NCBI GenBank assembly: GCA_037783545.1 | Contig: JBBELK010000321.1 | Coordinates: 59,734-123,733 of the forward strand | Origin: Henricia sp. BOLD:AAB3569 | Taxonomy: Eukaryota; Echinodermata; Asteroidea; Spinulosida; Echinasteridae | Direction of reading: 5' to 3' | Length of the DNA: 64,000 nt | Shown: positions 49,312-61,466 of the stretch, in pieces | Numbering within the stretch: position 1 is the first letter of the stretch | Layout: every line of letters begins with the position of its first letter | Program-made: the position numbers and the translations under genes | The notes under the pieces: model-generated | Databases searched by the model: none | What the model was told of the DNA's origin: nothing | Seen by the model: only the letters and a program-made list of their open reading frames with translations

Positions 49312-52300
49312 ATGACAAGTGCGCAATATAGAGAGTTTAGGGCATGCAAAATTTGAAGTTCGTCGGAACATTTTTCGACCTCCAAATTTGCCGACGTTTG
49401 GACCACACTTTGACCAAATTGCCGAGCCAAACTGCGGTGCGTTAACGACAGTCCGAATGACTGAGCATGCGCACAACTCAGGAGTACCCCAAAGAGGTGT
49501 GTACAGACAGCCACGGTTTGCGTGAGAGCAGTCAGGAAGCCTCAACCCAGTTTTTTCTAAACTTTAAAATTTCTCTGCCATTTCCCGGCAAAAGTCTGTC
49601 AATTTTTTATGACAAGTGCGCAATATAGAGAGTTTAGGGCATGCAAAATTTGAAGTTCGTCGTAACATTTTTCGACCTCCAAATTTGCCGACGTTTGGAC
49701 CACACTTTCACCAAATTGCCGAGCCAAACTGCGGTGCGTTAACGACAGTCCGAATGACTGAGCATGCGCACAACTCAGGAGTACCCCAAAGAGGTGTGTA
49801 CAGACAGCCACGGTTTGCGTGAGAGCAGTCAGGAAGCCTCAACCCAGTTTTTTCTAAACTTTGAAATTTCTCTGCCATTTCCCGGCGAAAGTCTGTCAAT
49901 TTTTTATGACAAGTGCGCAATATAGAGAGTTTAGGGCATGCAAAATTTGAAGTGCGTCGTAAAATTTTTCGACCTCCAAATTTGCCGACGTTTGGACCAC
50001 ACTTTCACCAAATTGCCGAGCCAAACTGCGGTGCGTTAACGACAGTCCGAATGACTGAGCATGCGCACAACTCAGGAGTACCCCAAAGAGGTGTGTACAG
50101 ACAGCCACGGTTTGCGTGAGAGCAGTCAGGAAGCCTCAACCCAGTTTTTTCTAAACTTTGAAATTTCTCTGCCATTTCCCGGCGAAAGTCTGTCAATTTT
50201 TTATGACAAGTGCGCAATATAGAGAGTTTAGGGCATGCAAAATTTGAAGTTCGTCGGAACATTTTTCGACCTCCAAATTTGCCGACGTTTGGACCACACT
50301 TTGACCAAATTGCCGAGCCAAACTGCGGTGCGTTAACGACAGTCCGAATGGCTGAGCATGCGCACAACTCAGGAGTACCCCAAAGAGGTGTGTACAGACA
50401 GCCACGGTTTGCGCGAGAGCAGTCAGGAAGCCTCAACCCAGTTTTTTTCTAAACTTTGAAATTTCTCTGCCATTTCCCGGCGAAAGTCTGTCAATTTTTT
50501 ATGACAAGTGCGCAATATAGAGAGTTTAGGGCATGCAAAATTTGAAGTTCGTCGGAACATTTTTCGACCTCCAAATTTGCCGACGTTTGGACCACACTTT
50601 GACCAAATTGCCGAGCCAAACTGCGGTGCGTTAACGACAGTCCGAATGACTGAGCATGCGCACAACTCAGGAGTACCCCAAAGAGGTGTGTACAGACAGC
50701 CACGGTTTGCGTGAGAGCAGTCAGGAAGCCTCAACCCAGTTTTTTCTAAACTTTGAAATTTCTCTGCCATTTCCCGGCGAAAGTCTGTCAATTTTTTATG
50801 ACAAGTGCGCAATATAGAGAGTTTAGGGCATGCAAAATTTGAAGTTCGTCGGAACATTTTTCGACCTCCAAATTTGCCGACGTTTGGACCACACTTTGAC
50901 CAAATTGCCGAGCCAAACTGCGGTGCGTTAACGACAGTCCGAATGACTGAGCATGCGCACAACTCAGGAGTACCCCAAAGAGGTGTGTACAGACAGCCAC
51001 GGTTTGCGTGAGAGCAGTCAGGAAGCCTCAACCCAGTTTTTTTCTAAACTTTGAAATTTCTCTGCCATTTCCCGGCGAAAGTCTGTCAATTTTTTATGAC
51101 AAGTGCGCAATATAGAGAGTTTAGGGCATGCAAAATTTGAAGTTCGTCGGAACATTTTTCGACCTCCAAATTTGCCGACGTTTGGACCACACTTTGACCA
51201 AATTGCCGAGCCAAACTGCGGTGCGTTAACGACAGTCCGAATGACTGAGCATGCGCACAACTCAGGAGTACCCCAAAGAGGTGTGTACAGACAGCCACGG
51301 TTTGCGTGAGAGCAGTCAGGAAGCCTCAACCCAGTTTTTTCTAAACTTTGAAATTTCTCTGCCATTTCCCGGCGAAAGTCTGTCAATTTTTTATGACAAG
51401 TGCGCAATATAGAGAGTTTAGGGCATGCAAAATTTGAAGTTCGTCGGAACATTTTTCGACCTCCAAATTTGCCGACGTTTGGACCACACTTTGACCAAAT
51501 TGCCGAGCCAAACTGCGGTGCGTTAACGACAGTCCGAATGACTGAGCATGCGCACAACTCAGGAGTACCCCAAAGAGGTGTGTACAGACAGCCACGGTTT
51601 GCGTGAGAGCAGTCAGGAAGCCTCAACCCAGTTTTTTCTAAACTTTGAAATTTCTCTGCCATTTCCCGGCGAAAGTCTGTCAATTTTTTATGACAAGTGC
51701 GCAATATAGAGAGTTTAGGGCATGCAAAATTTGAAGTTCGTCGGAACATTTTTCGACCTCCAAATTTGCCGATGTTTGGACCACACTTTGACCAAATTGC
51801 CGAGCCAAACTGCGGTGCGTTAACGACAGTCCGAATGACTGAGCATGCGCACAACTCAGGAGTACCCCAAAGAGGTGTGTACAGACAGCCACGGTTTGCG
51901 TGAGAGCAGTCAGGAAGCCTCAACCCAGTTTTTTCTAAACTTTGAAATTTCTCTGCCATTTCCCGGCGAAAGTCTGTCAATTTTTTATGACAAGTGCGCA
52001 ATATAGAGAGTTTAGGGCATGCAAAATTTGAAGTTCGTCCGAACATTTTTCGACCTCCAAATTTGCCGACGTTTGGACCACACTTTGACCAAATTGCCGA
52101 GCCAAACTGCGGTGCGTTAACGACAGTCCGAATGACTGAGCATGCGCACAACTCAGGAGTACCCCAAAGAGGTGTGTACAGACAGCTACGGTTTGCGCGA
52201 GAGCAGTCAGGAAGCCTCAACCCAGTTTTTTCTAAACTTTGAAATTTCTCTGCCATTTCCCGGCAAAAGTCTGTCAATTTTTTATGACAAGTGCGCAATA

Positions 52301-55170
52301 TAGAGAATTTAGGGCATGCAAAATTTGAAGTTCGTCGGAACATTTTTCGACCTCCAAATTTGCCGACGTTTGGACCACACTTTGACCAAATTGCCGAGCC
52401 AAACTGCGGTGCGTTAACGACAGTCCGAATGACTGAGCATGCGCACAACTCAGGAGTACCCCAAAGAGGTGTGTACAGACAGCCACGGTTTGCGTGAGAG
52501 CAGTCAGGAAGCCTCAACCCAGTTTTTTCTAAACTTTGAAATTTCTCTGCCATTTCCCGGCGAAAGTCTGTCAATTTTTTATGACAAGTGCGCAATATAG
52601 AGAGTTTAGGGCATGCAAAATTTGAAGTTCGTCGGAACATTTTTCGACCTCCAAATTTGCCGACGTTTGGACCACACTTTGACCAAATTGCCGAGCCAAA
52701 CTGCGGTGCGTTAACGACAGTCCGAATGACTGAGCATGCGCACAACTCAGGAGTACCCCAAAGAGGTGTGTACAGACAGCCACGGTTTGCGCGAGAGCAG
52801 TCAGGAAGCCTCAACCCAGTTTTTTCTAAACTTTGAAATTTCTCTGCCATTTCCCGGCGAAAGTCTGTCAATTTTTTATGACAAGTGCGCAATATAGAGA
52901 GTTTAGGGCATGCAAAATTTGAAGTTCGTCGGAACATTTTTCGACCTCCAAATTTGCCGACGTTTGGACCACACTTTGACCAAATTGCCGAGCCAAACTG
53001 CGGTGCGTTAACGACAGTCCGAATGACTGAGCATGCGCACAACTCAGGAGTACCCCAAAGAGGTGTGTACAGACAGCCACGGTTTGCGTGAGAGCAGTCA
53101 GGAAGCCTCAACCCAGTTTTTTCTAAACTTTGAAATTTCTCTGCCATTTCCGGGCGAAAGTCTGTCCATTTTTTATGACAAGTGCGCAATATAGAGAGTT
53201 TAGGGCATGCAAAATTTGAAGTTCGTCGGAACATTTTTCGACCTCCAAATTTGCCGACGTTTGGACCACACTTTGACCAAATTGCCGAGCCAAACTGCGG
53301 TGCGTTAACGACAGTCCGAATGACTGAGCATGCGCACAACTCAGGAGTACCCCAAAGAGGTGTGTACAGACAGCCACGGTTTGCGCGAGAGCAGTCAGGA
53401 AGCCTCAACCCAGTTTTTTCTAAACTTTGAAATTTCTCTGCCATTTCCCGGCGAAAGTCTGTCAATTTTTTATGACAAGTGCGCAATATAGAGAGTTTAG
53501 GGCATGCAAAATTTGAAGTTCGTCGGAACATTTTTCGACCTCCAAATTTGCCGACGTTTGGACCACACTTTGACCAAATTGCCGAGCCAAACTGCGGTGC
53601 GTTAACGACAGTCCGAATGACTGAGCATGCGCAGAACTCAGGAGTACCCCAAAGAGGTGTGTACAGACAGCCACGGTTTGCGCGAGAGCAGTCAGGAAGC
53701 CTCAACCCAGTTTTTTCTAAACTTTGAAATTTCTCTGCCATTTCCCGGCGAAAGTCTGTCAATTTTTTATGACAAGTGCGCAATATAGAGAGTTTAGGGC
53801 ATGCAAAATTTGAAGTTCGTCGGAACATTTTTCGACCTCCAAATTTGCCGACGTTTGGACCACACTTTGACCAAATTGCCGAGCCAAACTGCGGTGCGTT
53901 AACGACAGTCCGAATGACTGAGCATGCGCACAACTCAGGAGTACCCCAAAGAGGTGTGTACAGACAGCCACGGTTTGCGCGAGAGCAGTCAGGAAGCCTC
54001 AACCCAGTTTTTTCTAAACTTTGAAATTTCTCTGCCATTTCCCGGCGAAAGTCTGTCAATTTTTTTATGACAAGTGCGCAATATAAAGAGTTTAGGGCAT
54101 GCAACATTTGAAGTTCGTCGGAACATTTTTCGACCTCCAAATTTGCCGACGTTTGGACCACACTTTGACCAAATTGCCGAGCCAAACTGCGGTGCGTTAA
54201 CGACAGTCCGAATGACTGAGCATGCGCACAACTCAGGAGTACCCCAAAGAGGTGTGTACAGACAGCCACGGTTTGCGCGAGAGCAGTCAGGAAGCCTCAA
54301 CCCAGTTTTTTCTAAACTTTGAAATTTCTCTGCCATTTCCCGGCGAAAGTCTGTCAATTTTTTTATGACAAGTGCGCAATATAGAGAGTTTAGGGCATGC
54401 AAAATTTGAAGTTCGTCGGAATATTTTTCGACCTCCAAATTTGCCGACGTTTGGACCACACTTTGACCAAATTGCCGAGCCAAACTGCGGTGCGTTAACG
54501 ACAGTCCGAATGACTGAGCATGCGCACAACTCAGGAGTACCCCAAAGAGGTGTGTACAGACAGCCACGGTTTGCGCGAGAGCAGTCAGGAAGCCTCAACC
54601 CAGTTTTTTCTAAACTTTGAAATTTCTCTGCCATTTCCCGGCGAAAGTCTGTCAATTTTTTATGACAAGTGCGCAATATAGAGAGTTTAGGGCATGCAAA
54701 ATTTGAAGTTCGTCGGAACATTTTTCGACCTCCAAATTTGCCGACGTTTGGACCACACTTTGACCAAATTGCCGAGCCAAACTGCGGTGCGTTAACGACA
54801 GTCCGAATGACTGAGCATGCGCACAACTCAGGAGTACCCCAAAGAGGTGTGTACAGACAGCCACGGTTTGCGCGAGAGCAGTCAGGAAGCCTCAACCCAG
54901 TTTTTTCTAAACTTTGAAATTTCTCTGCCATTTCCCGGCGAAAGTCTGTCAATTTTTTATGACAAGTGCGCAATATAGAGAGTTTAGGGCATGCCAAATT
55001 TGAAGTTCGTCGGAACATTTTTCGACCTCCAAATTTGCCGACGTTTGGACCACACTTTGACCAAATTGCCGAGCCAAACTGCGGTGCGTTAACGACAGTC
55101 CGAATGACTGAGCATGCGCACAACTCAGGAGTACCCCAAAGAGGTGTGTACAGACAGCCACGGTTTGCGC
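48632..55170. repeat. 22-monomer tandem duplication, copy 1 (about 6.54 kb)
   Basis: Variant markers here recur 6539 bp downstream, then 6540 bp after a T-tract change. They include TGTCCATT (49005), GAAGTGCGTCG (near 49951), GAATGGCTGAG (50347), CCGATGTTTGG (51770), TTCGTCCGAAC (near 52034), GACAGCTACGG (near 52184), AGAGAATTTAGG (near 52303), TTCCGGGCG (53150), GCGCAGAACTC (53629) and CGGAATATTTTTC (54421). The left limit lies after 48632, where CGTGAG differs from CGCGAG at 55171. Confidence 0.93.
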
Positions 55171-58100
55171 GAGAGCAGTCAGGAAGCCTCAACCCAGTTT
55201 TTTCTAAACTTTGAAATTTCTCTGCCATTTCCCGGCGAAAGTCTGTCAATTTTTTATGACAAGTGCGCAATATAGAGAGTTTAGGGCATGCAAAATTTGA
55301 AGTTCGTCGGAACATTTTTCGACCTCCAAATTTGCCGACGTTTGGACCACACTTTGACCAAATTGCCGAGCCAAACTGCGGTGCGTTAACGACAGTCCGA
55401 ATGACTGAGCATGCGCACAACTCAGGAGTACCCCAAAGAGGTGTGTACAGACAGCCACGGTTTGCGTGAGAGCAGTCAGGAAGCCTCAACCCAGTTTTTT
55501 TCTAAACTTTGAAATTTCTCTGCCATTTCCCGGCGAAAGTCTGTCCATTTTTTATGACAAGTGCGCAATATAGAGAGTTTAGGGCATGCAAAATTTGAAG
55601 TTCGTCGGAACATTTTTCGACCTCCAAATTTGCCGACGTTTGGACCACACTTTGACCAAATTGCCGAGCCAAACTGCGGTGCGTTAACGACAGTCCGAAT
55701 GACTGAGCATGCGCACAACTCAGGAGTACCCCAAAGAGGTGTGTACAGACAGCCACGGTTTGCGTGAGAGCAGTCAGGAAGCCTCAACCCAGTTTTTTCT
55801 AAACTTTGAAATTTCTCTGCCATTTCCCGGCGAAAGTCTGTCAATTTTTTATGACAAGTGCGCAATATAGAGAGTTTAGGGCATGCAAAATTTGAAGTTC
55901 GTCGGAACATTTTTCGACCTCCAAATTTGCCGACGTTTGGACCACACTTTGACCAAATTGCCGAGCCAAACTGCGGTGCGTTAACGACAGTCCGAATGAC
56001 TGAGCATGCGCACAACTCAGGAGTACCCCAAAGAGGTGTGTACAGACAGCCACGGTTTGCGTGAGAGCAGTCAGGAAGCCTCAACCCAGTTTTTTCTAAA
56101 CTTTAAAATTTCTCTGCCATTTCCCGGCAAAAGTCTGTCAATTTTTTATGACAAGTGCGCAATATAGAGAGTTTAGGGCATGCAAAATTTGAAGTTCGTC
56201 GTAACATTTTTCGACCTCCAAATTTGCCGACGTTTGGACCACACTTTCACCAAATTGCCGAGCCAAACTGCGGTGCGTTAACGACAGTCCGAATGACTGA
56301 GCATGCGCACAACTCAGGAGTACCCCAAAGAGGTGTGTACAGACAGCCACGGTTTGCGTGAGAGCAGTCAGGAAGCCTCAACCCAGTTTTTTCTAAACTT
56401 TGAAATTTCTCTGCCATTTCCCGGCGAAAGTCTGTCAATTTTTTATGACAAGTGCGCAATATAGAGAGTTTAGGGCATGCAAAATTTGAAGTGCGTCGTA
56501 AAATTTTTCGACCTCCAAATTTGCCGACGTTTGGACCACACTTTCACCAAATTGCCGAGCCAAACTGCGGTGCGTTAACGACAGTCCGAATGACTGAGCA
56601 TGCGCACAACTCAGGAGTACCCCAAAGAGGTGTGTACAGACAGCCACGGTTTGCGTGAGAGCAGTCAGGAAGCCTCAACCCAGTTTTTTCTAAACTTTGA
56701 AATTTCTCTGCCATTTCCCGGCGAAAGTCTGTCAATTTTTTATGACAAGTGCGCAATATAGAGAGTTTAGGGCATGCAAAATTTGAAGTTCGTCGGAACA
56801 TTTTTCGACCTCCAAATTTGCCGACGTTTGGACCACACTTTGACCAAATTGCCGAGCCAAACTGCGGTGCGTTAACGACAGTCCGAATGGCTGAGCATGC
56901 GCACAACTCAGGAGTACCCCAAAGAGGTGTGTACAGACAGCCACGGTTTGCGCGAGAGCAGTCAGGAAGCCTCAACCCAGTTTTTTTCTAAACTTTGAAA
57001 TTTCTCTGCCATTTCCCGGCGAAAGTCTGTCAATTTTTTATGACAAGTGCGCAATATAGAGAGTTTAGGGCATGCAAAATTTGAAGTTCGTCGGAACATT
57101 TTTCGACCTCCAAATTTGCCGACGTTTGGACCACACTTTGACCAAATTGCCGAGCCAAACTGCGGTGCGTTAACGACAGTCCGAATGACTGAGCATGCGC
57201 ACAACTCAGGAGTACCCCAAAGAGGTGTGTACAGACAGCCACGGTTTGCGTGAGAGCAGTCAGGAAGCCTCAACCCAGTTTTTTCTAAACTTTGAAATTT
57301 CTCTGCCATTTCCCGGCGAAAGTCTGTCAATTTTTTATGACAAGTGCGCAATATAGAGAGTTTAGGGCATGCAAAATTTGAAGTTCGTCGGAACATTTTT
57401 CGACCTCCAAATTTGCCGACGTTTGGACCACACTTTGACCAAATTGCCGAGCCAAACTGCGGTGCGTTAACGACAGTCCGAATGACTGAGCATGCGCACA
57501 ACTCAGGAGTACCCCAAAGAGGTGTGTACAGACAGCCACGGTTTGCGTGAGAGCAGTCAGGAAGCCTCAACCCAGTTTTTTTCTAAACTTTGAAATTTCT
57601 CTGCCATTTCCCGGCGAAAGTCTGTCAATTTTTTATGACAAGTGCGCAATATAGAGAGTTTAGGGCATGCAAAATTTGAAGTTCGTCGGAACATTTTTCG
57701 ACCTCCAAATTTGCCGACGTTTGGACCACACTTTGACCAAATTGCCGAGCCAAACTGCGGTGCGTTAACGACAGTCCGAATGACTGAGCATGCGCACAAC
57801 TCAGGAGTACCCCAAAGAGGTGTGTACAGACAGCCACGGTTTGCGTGAGAGCAGTCAGGAAGCCTCAACCCAGTTTTTTCTAAACTTTGAAATTTCTCTG
57901 CCATTTCCCGGCGAAAGTCTGTCAATTTTTTATGACAAGTGCGCAATATAGAGAGTTTAGGGCATGCAAAATTTGAAGTTCGTCGGAACATTTTTCGACC
58001 TCCAAATTTGCCGACGTTTGGACCACACTTTGACCAAATTGCCGAGCCAAACTGCGGTGCGTTAACGACAGTCCGAATGACTGAGCATGCGCACAACTCA

Positions 58101-61100
58101 GGAGTACCCCAAAGAGGTGTGTACAGACAGCCACGGTTTGCGTGAGAGCAGTCAGGAAGCCTCAACCCAGTTTTTTCTAAACTTTGAAATTTCTCTGCCA
58201 TTTCCCGGCGAAAGTCTGTCAATTTTTTATGACAAGTGCGCAATATAGAGAGTTTAGGGCATGCAAAATTTGAAGTTCGTCGGAACATTTTTCGACCTCC
58301 AAATTTGCCGATGTTTGGACCACACTTTGACCAAATTGCCGAGCCAAACTGCGGTGCGTTAACGACAGTCCGAATGACTGAGCATGCGCACAACTCAGGA
58401 GTACCCCAAAGAGGTGTGTACAGACAGCCACGGTTTGCGTGAGAGCAGTCAGGAAGCCTCAACCCAGTTTTTTCTAAACTTTGAAATTTCTCTGCCATTT
58501 CCCGGCGAAAGTCTGTCAATTTTTTATGACAAGTGCGCAATATAGAGAGTTTAGGGCATGCAAAATTTGAAGTTCGTCCGAACATTTTTCGACCTCCAAA
58601 TTTGCCGACGTTTGGACCACACTTTGACCAAATTGCCGAGCCAAACTGCGGTGCGTTAACGACAGTCCGAATGACTGAGCATGCGCACAACTCAGGAGTA
58701 CCCCAAAGAGGTGTGTACAGACAGCTACGGTTTGCGCGAGAGCAGTCAGGAAGCCTCAACCCAGTTTTTTTCTAAACTTTGAAATTTCTCTGCCATTTCC
58801 CGGCAAAAGTCTGTCAATTTTTTATGACAAGTGCGCAATATAGAGAATTTAGGGCATGCAAAATTTGAAGTTCGTCGGAACATTTTTCGACCTCCAAATT
58901 TGCCGACGTTTGGACCACACTTTGACCAAATTGCCGAGCCAAACTGCGGTGCGTTAACGACAGTCCGAATGACTGAGCATGCGCACAACTCAGGAGTACC
59001 CCAAAGAGGTGTGTACAGACAGCCACGGTTTGCGTGAGAGCAGTCAGGAAGCCTCAACCCAGTTTTTTCTAAACTTTGAAATTTCTCTGCCATTTCCCGG
59101 CGAAAGTCTGTCAATTTTGTATGACAAGTGCGCAATATAGAGAGTTTAGGGCATGCAAAATTTGAAGTTCGTCGGAACATTTTTCGACCTCCAAATTTGC
59201 CGACGTTTGGACCACACTTTGACCAAATTGCCGAGCCAAACTGCGGTGCGTTAACGACAGTCCGAATGACTGAGCATGCGCACAACTCAGGAGTACCCCA
59301 AAGAGGTGTGTACAGACAGCCACGGTTTGCGTGAGAGCAGTCAGGAAGCCTCAACCCAGTTTTTTCTAAACTTTGAAATTTCTCTGCCATTTCCCGGCGA
59401 AAGTCTGTCAATTTTTTATGACAAGTGCGCAATATAGAGAGTTTAGGGCATGCAAAATTTGAAGTTCGTCGGAACATTTTTCGACCTCCAAATTTGCCGA
59501 CGTTTGGACCACACTTTGACCAAATTGCCGAGCCAAACTGCGGTGCGTTAACGACAGTCCGAATGACTGAGCATGCGCACAACTCAGGAGTACCCCAAAG
59601 AGGTGTGTACAGACAGCCACGGTTTGCGTGAGAGCAGTCAGGAAGCCTCAACCCAGTTTTTTCTAAACTTTGAAATTTCTCTGCCATTTCCGGGCGAAAG
59701 TCTGTCCATTTTTTATGACAAGTGCGCAATATAGAGAGTTTAGGGCATGCAAAATTTGAAGTTCGTCGGAACATTTTTCGACCTCCAAATTTGCCGACGT
59801 TTGGACCACACTTTGACCAAATTGCCGAGCCAAACTGCGGTGCGTTAACGACAGTCCGAATGACTGAGCATGCGCACAACTCAGGAGTACCCCAAAGAGG
59901 TGTGTACAGACAGCCACGGTTTGCGCGAGAGCAGTCAGGAAGCCTCAACCCAGTTTTTTCTAAACTTTGAAATTTCTCTGCCATTTCCCGGCGAAAGTCT
60001 GTCAATTTTTTATGACAAGTGCGCAATATAGAGAGTTTAGGGCATGCAAAATTTGAAGTTCGTCGGAACATTTTTCGACCTCCAAATTTGCCGACGTTTG
60101 GACCACACTTTGACCAAATTGCCGAGCCAAACTGCGGTGCGTTAACGACAGTCCGAATGACTGAGCATGCGCAGAACTCAGGAGTACCCCAAAGAGGTGT
60201 GTACAGACAGCCACGGTTTGCGCGAGAGCAGTCAGGAAGCCTCAACCCAGTTTTTTCTAAACTTTGAAATTTCTCTGCCATTTCCCGACGAAAGTCTGTC
60301 AATTTTTTATGACAAGTGCGCAATATAGAGAGTTTAGGGCATGCAAAATTTGAAGTTCGTCGGAACATTTTTCGACCTCCAAATTTGCCGACGTTTGGAC
60401 CACACTTTGACCAAATTGCCGAGCCAAACTGCGGTGCGTTAACGACAGTCCGAATGACTGAGCATGCGCACAACTCAGGAGTACCCCAAAGAGGTGTGTA
60501 CAGACAGCCACGGTTTGCGCGAGAGCAGTCAGGAAGCCTCAACCCAGTTTTTTCTAAACTTTGAAATTTCTCTGCCATTTCCCGGCGAAAGTCTGTCAAT
60601 TTTTTTATGACAAGTGCGCAATATAGAGAGTTTAGGGCATGCAACATTTGAAGTTCGTCGGAACATTTTTCGACCTCCAAATTTGCCGACGTTTGGACCA
60701 CACTTTGACCAAATTGCCGAGCCAAACTGCGGTGCGTTAACGACAGTCCGAATGACTGAGCATGCGCACAACTCAGGAGTACCCCAAAGAGGTGTGTACA
60801 GACAGCCACGGTTTGCGCGAGAGCAGTCAGGAAGCCTCAACCCAGTTTTTTCTAAACTTTGAAATTTCTCTGCCATTTCCCGGCGAAAGTCTGTCAATTT
60901 TTTTATGACAAGTGCGCAATATAGAGAGTTTAGGGCATGCAAAATTTGAAGTTCGTCGGAATATTTTTCGACCTCCAAATTTGCCGACGTTTGGACCACA
61001 CTTTGACCAAATTGCCGAGCCAAACTGCGGTGCGTTAACGACAGTCCGAATGACTGAGCATGCGCACAACTCAGGAGTACCCCAAAGAGGTGTGTACAGA

Positions 61101-61466
61101 CAGCCACGGTTTGCGCGAGAGCAGTCAGGAAGCCTCAACCCAGTTTTTTCTAAACTTTGAAATTTCTCTGCCATTTCCCGGCGAAAGTCTGTCAATTTTT
61201 TATGACAAGTGCGCAATATAGAGAGTTTAGGGCATGCAAAATTTGAAGTTCGTCGGAACATTTTTCGACCTCCAAATTTGCCGACGTTTGGACCACACTT
61301 TGACCAAATTGCCGAGCCAAACTGCGGTGCGTTAACGACAGTCCGAATGACTGAGCATGCGCACAACTCAGGAGTACCCCAAAGAGGTGTGTACAGACAG
61401 CCACGGTTTGCGCGAGAGCAGTCAGGAAGCCTCAACCCAGTTTTTTCTAAACTTTGAAATTTCTCT
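55171..61466. repeat. 22-monomer tandem duplication, copy 2
   Basis: Adjacent direct partner of the previous block. Differences noticed: one extra T near 58764, 59119 G against T at 52579, 60288 A against G at 53748, and 60626 G against A at 54086. Correspondence stops near 61467 (CTCTTCCAT here, CTCTGCCAT at 54927); the following unit with GCAGTATAG has no partner. This copy is therefore about 21 monomers long. Confidence 0.93.
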
